A stretch of DNA of 8,203 nt from an uncultured Bacteroidota bacterium (GTDB taxonomy: Bacteria > Bacteroidota > Bacteroidia > Chitinophagales > Chitinophagaceae). The stretch covers positions 1 through 8,203 of the forward strand of contig CAIJZF010000134.1 of NCBI GenBank assembly GCA_903825095.1, written 5' to 3'. Below the pieces are notes generated by a model. The model made no database searches, had not been told where the DNA came from, and saw only the letters and a program-made list of their open reading frames with translations. Numbering within the stretch: the first letter of the stretch is position 1; each line of letters starts with the position of its first letter. Both the position numbers and the translations under genes were made by a program. This document shows positions 6,755 through 8,203 of this stretch, piece by piece.

Positions 6755-8203
6755 TTATAGTAAGTCTTTTCTTTTTAATTGAACCACATTTTCTATATGA
6801 AGTGTATGCGGAAACATATCAACCGGTTGAATTTTGGTGACCGTATACTTTTCATTTAATAAAGATAAGTCTCTTGCCTGAGTAGCAGGGTTACAACTTA
6901 CATACACTATAATGGGCGCTTCCATGGCCAGTAACTTATGTACTAATTTTTCGTGCATACCCGCTCTTGGAGGGTCGGTAATAATTACATCGGGCTTGCC
7001 ATGTGTTTCAAAAAAAGCATCATCACATATTTTAATTACATCGCCTGCAAAAAAAGCAGTGTCTGTTAAATTATTTAGACTTGCATTTATTTTAGCATCT
7101 TCTATCGCCTCTTCAACTACTTCTACACCAATAATTTTTTTAGCATTTTTACTGCAAAAAATTCCAATGCTGCCGGTGCCACAGTATAAATCATAGACTA
7201 TTTCTTTACCAGTTAGTTCTGCAAATTCACGCGTTACCTGATATAGTTTTTCTGCCTGCTTTGAATTAGTTTGAAAAAAAGATTTAGGACTTATTTTAAA
7301 TTGGAAGTCTTCTAAGTACTCTGTGATATAGCCGCTGCCTGAATATACTTGAGGCAGGAGGTCCTGCATGCTATCATTACGCTTAGCATTAATAGTATAT
7401 AATAAGGTAGTTATTTGCGGGAAGCGATCTAATAATATATTAAATAATGCTTCGCGTTTTTCTTTGTCTTCATAGCCCAAAATTAAATTCACCATCCACT
7501 CTCCCTTTGTTGTGTTGCGAATAAACATATTACGCACCCAACCGTTATGCTCTTTAATATTATAAAAAGGCATTTCGTTGTCTATGGCAAAAGCAACTAC
7601 TGCTTTTCTTAAGTAGTTGGTAGGTTCTTCTTGTAAATAACATTTATCCACTTCAACCACTTTTTCAAAAAAACCTCTAGCATGAAAACCTGCCACCCCT
7701 GGTGCTTTTTCAAGTATAGTGGTATCTCCATTTTCAGCTGCTGCCTTCATGGCTTTAAACTCTGAAAAAGGAATAAACTTTTCTGTAGCAAATGTATATT
7801 CTACTTTATTTCTATACCCTTGGGTTTGTTCTGCACCCATAATAGGTGGAATAGGCGGTAGGGCTACTTTAGCAATTCTTGTTAAATTATCTACTACTTG
7901 TTTATGCTTGTAGGTTAGTTGTTGTTCGTAAGGAAGCATTTGCCATTGACAACCACCGCATACACCAAAATGACTACAAAAAGGAGTGACTCTAATACTT
8001 GAATAAGAGTGGAAATGTTTTACAAAACCCTCTCCCCAATCGGCTTTGTTTTTTTGTAGTTGAATATCAACAATATCTCCCGGTACAGCACCTTCTACAA
8101 ATATGACCTTGCCCTCTACTCTGGCTAATGCCTTGCCCTCAGCGGCATAATCTTCAATTAATACTTTTTCTAATAAAGGGGCTTGTTTAAATTTTCTCAC
8201 GGA
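6755..8203 (-). CDS. rlmD: 23S rRNA (uracil-5-)-methyltransferase, RlmD/RumA type, start at or beyond window edge
   Basis: An iron-sulfur, SAM-dependent RNA methyltransferase that in E. coli makes m5U at position 1939 of 23S rRNA. Residues are counted from the GTG at 8200: an N-terminal TRAM-type RNA-binding beta-barrel at about 8-62; a [4Fe-4S] site of C75, C81, C84 (CX5CX2C) and C187; SAM motif DLYCGTGSIG at 337-346; DPPRAG at 409-414; and the catalytic Cys in SCNP at 435-438 (C436). PKSFFQTNSKQAE at 305-317 is also family-typical. The Fe-S cysteines favour RlmD over TrmA; an RlmCD-like dual specificity cannot be excluded. The frame is open to the right edge (TCC upstream), so GTG at 8198-8200 is only the first possible start seen here; family members usually begin within a few residues of this point. 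It leads the minus-strand run, with 22 bases to the rhomboid gene. Confidence 0.95.
   Translation of the reverse strand, partial: SVRKFKQAPLLEKVLIEDYAAEGKALARVEGKVIFVEGAVPGDIVDIQLQKNKADWGEGFVKHFHSYSSIRVTPFCSHFGVCGGCQWQMLPYEQQLTYKHKQVVDNLTRIAKVALPPIPPIMGAEQTQGYRNKVEYTFATEKFIPFSEFKAMKAAAENGDTTILEKAPGVAGFHARGFFEKVVEVDKCYLQEEPTNYLRKAVVAFAIDNEMPFYNIKEHNGWVRNMFIRNTTKGEWMVNLILGYEDKEKREALFNILLDRFPQITTLLYTINAKRNDSMQDLLPQVYSGSGYITEYLEDFQFKISPKSFFQTNSKQAEKLYQVTREFAELTGKEIVYDLYCGTGSIGIFCSKNAKKIIGVEVVEEAIEDAKINASLNNLTDTAFFAGDVIKICDDAFFETHGKPDVIITDPPRAGMHEKLVHKLLAMEAPIIVYVSCNPATQARDLSLLNEKYTVTKIQPVDMFPHTLHIENVVQLKRKDLL

Noticed and set aside
6912..7196. 94-residue plus-strand open frame
   Set aside because: Antisense shadow of the RlmD catalytic domain, with no start context or family resemblance.

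Overview
The window is an AT-rich chromosomal segment that looks like Bacteroidota, probably Chitinophagaceae or a close relative. The basis is protein content, not database comparison. It has a lipid A acyltransferase of the variant LpxD type I associate with this phylum, a paired rhomboid / membrane-anchored EEP-phosphatase cluster, near-absence of Shine-Dalgarno sequences before the starts, and one perfect match to the Bacteroidota -7 promoter box (TAnnTTTG) before cysS. Coding density is very high: no gap exceeds about 70 bases, and there are no RNA genes, mobile elements, CRISPR arrays or long repeats.

Layout. Bases 1-410 (+) hold the 3' end of an LpxD-family acyltransferase. It converges, with one base between the stop codons, on a two-gene minus-strand unit (412-2007): a SCO/SenC copper-chaperone-like lipid-facing thioredoxin-fold protein, then an NAD(P)-dependent extended SDR epimerase/dehydratase. 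Divergent from the SCO gene is a small MerC-domain membrane protein with a His/Cys-rich tail (2077-2469, +). The roughly 70-base divergent spacer carries a 7-bp perfect inverted repeat that could be a shared operator.

The rest (2498-8203) is a five-gene minus-strand run, transcribed from right to left: RlmD-type 23S rRNA uracil methyltransferase, an active-looking rhomboid protease, a second rhomboid-fold protein that lacks the catalytic Ser and His, a membrane-anchored endonuclease/exonuclease/phosphatase (EEP) protein, and cysteinyl-tRNA synthetase. The two rhomboid genes overlap by one base (TAATG), and the EEP gene follows after 18 bases. cysS has a 69-base leader with its own promoter-like box, so it may be partly independent.

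Most of the window is ordinary housekeeping sequence. The observation most worth a second look is the active rhomboid / predicted pseudo-rhomboid / membrane EEP cluster. I found no convincing evidence of an entirely new system. Two starts were moved to internal ATGs: the MerC gene (2077, not the TTG at 2020) and the pseudo-rhomboid (5905, not 5980).
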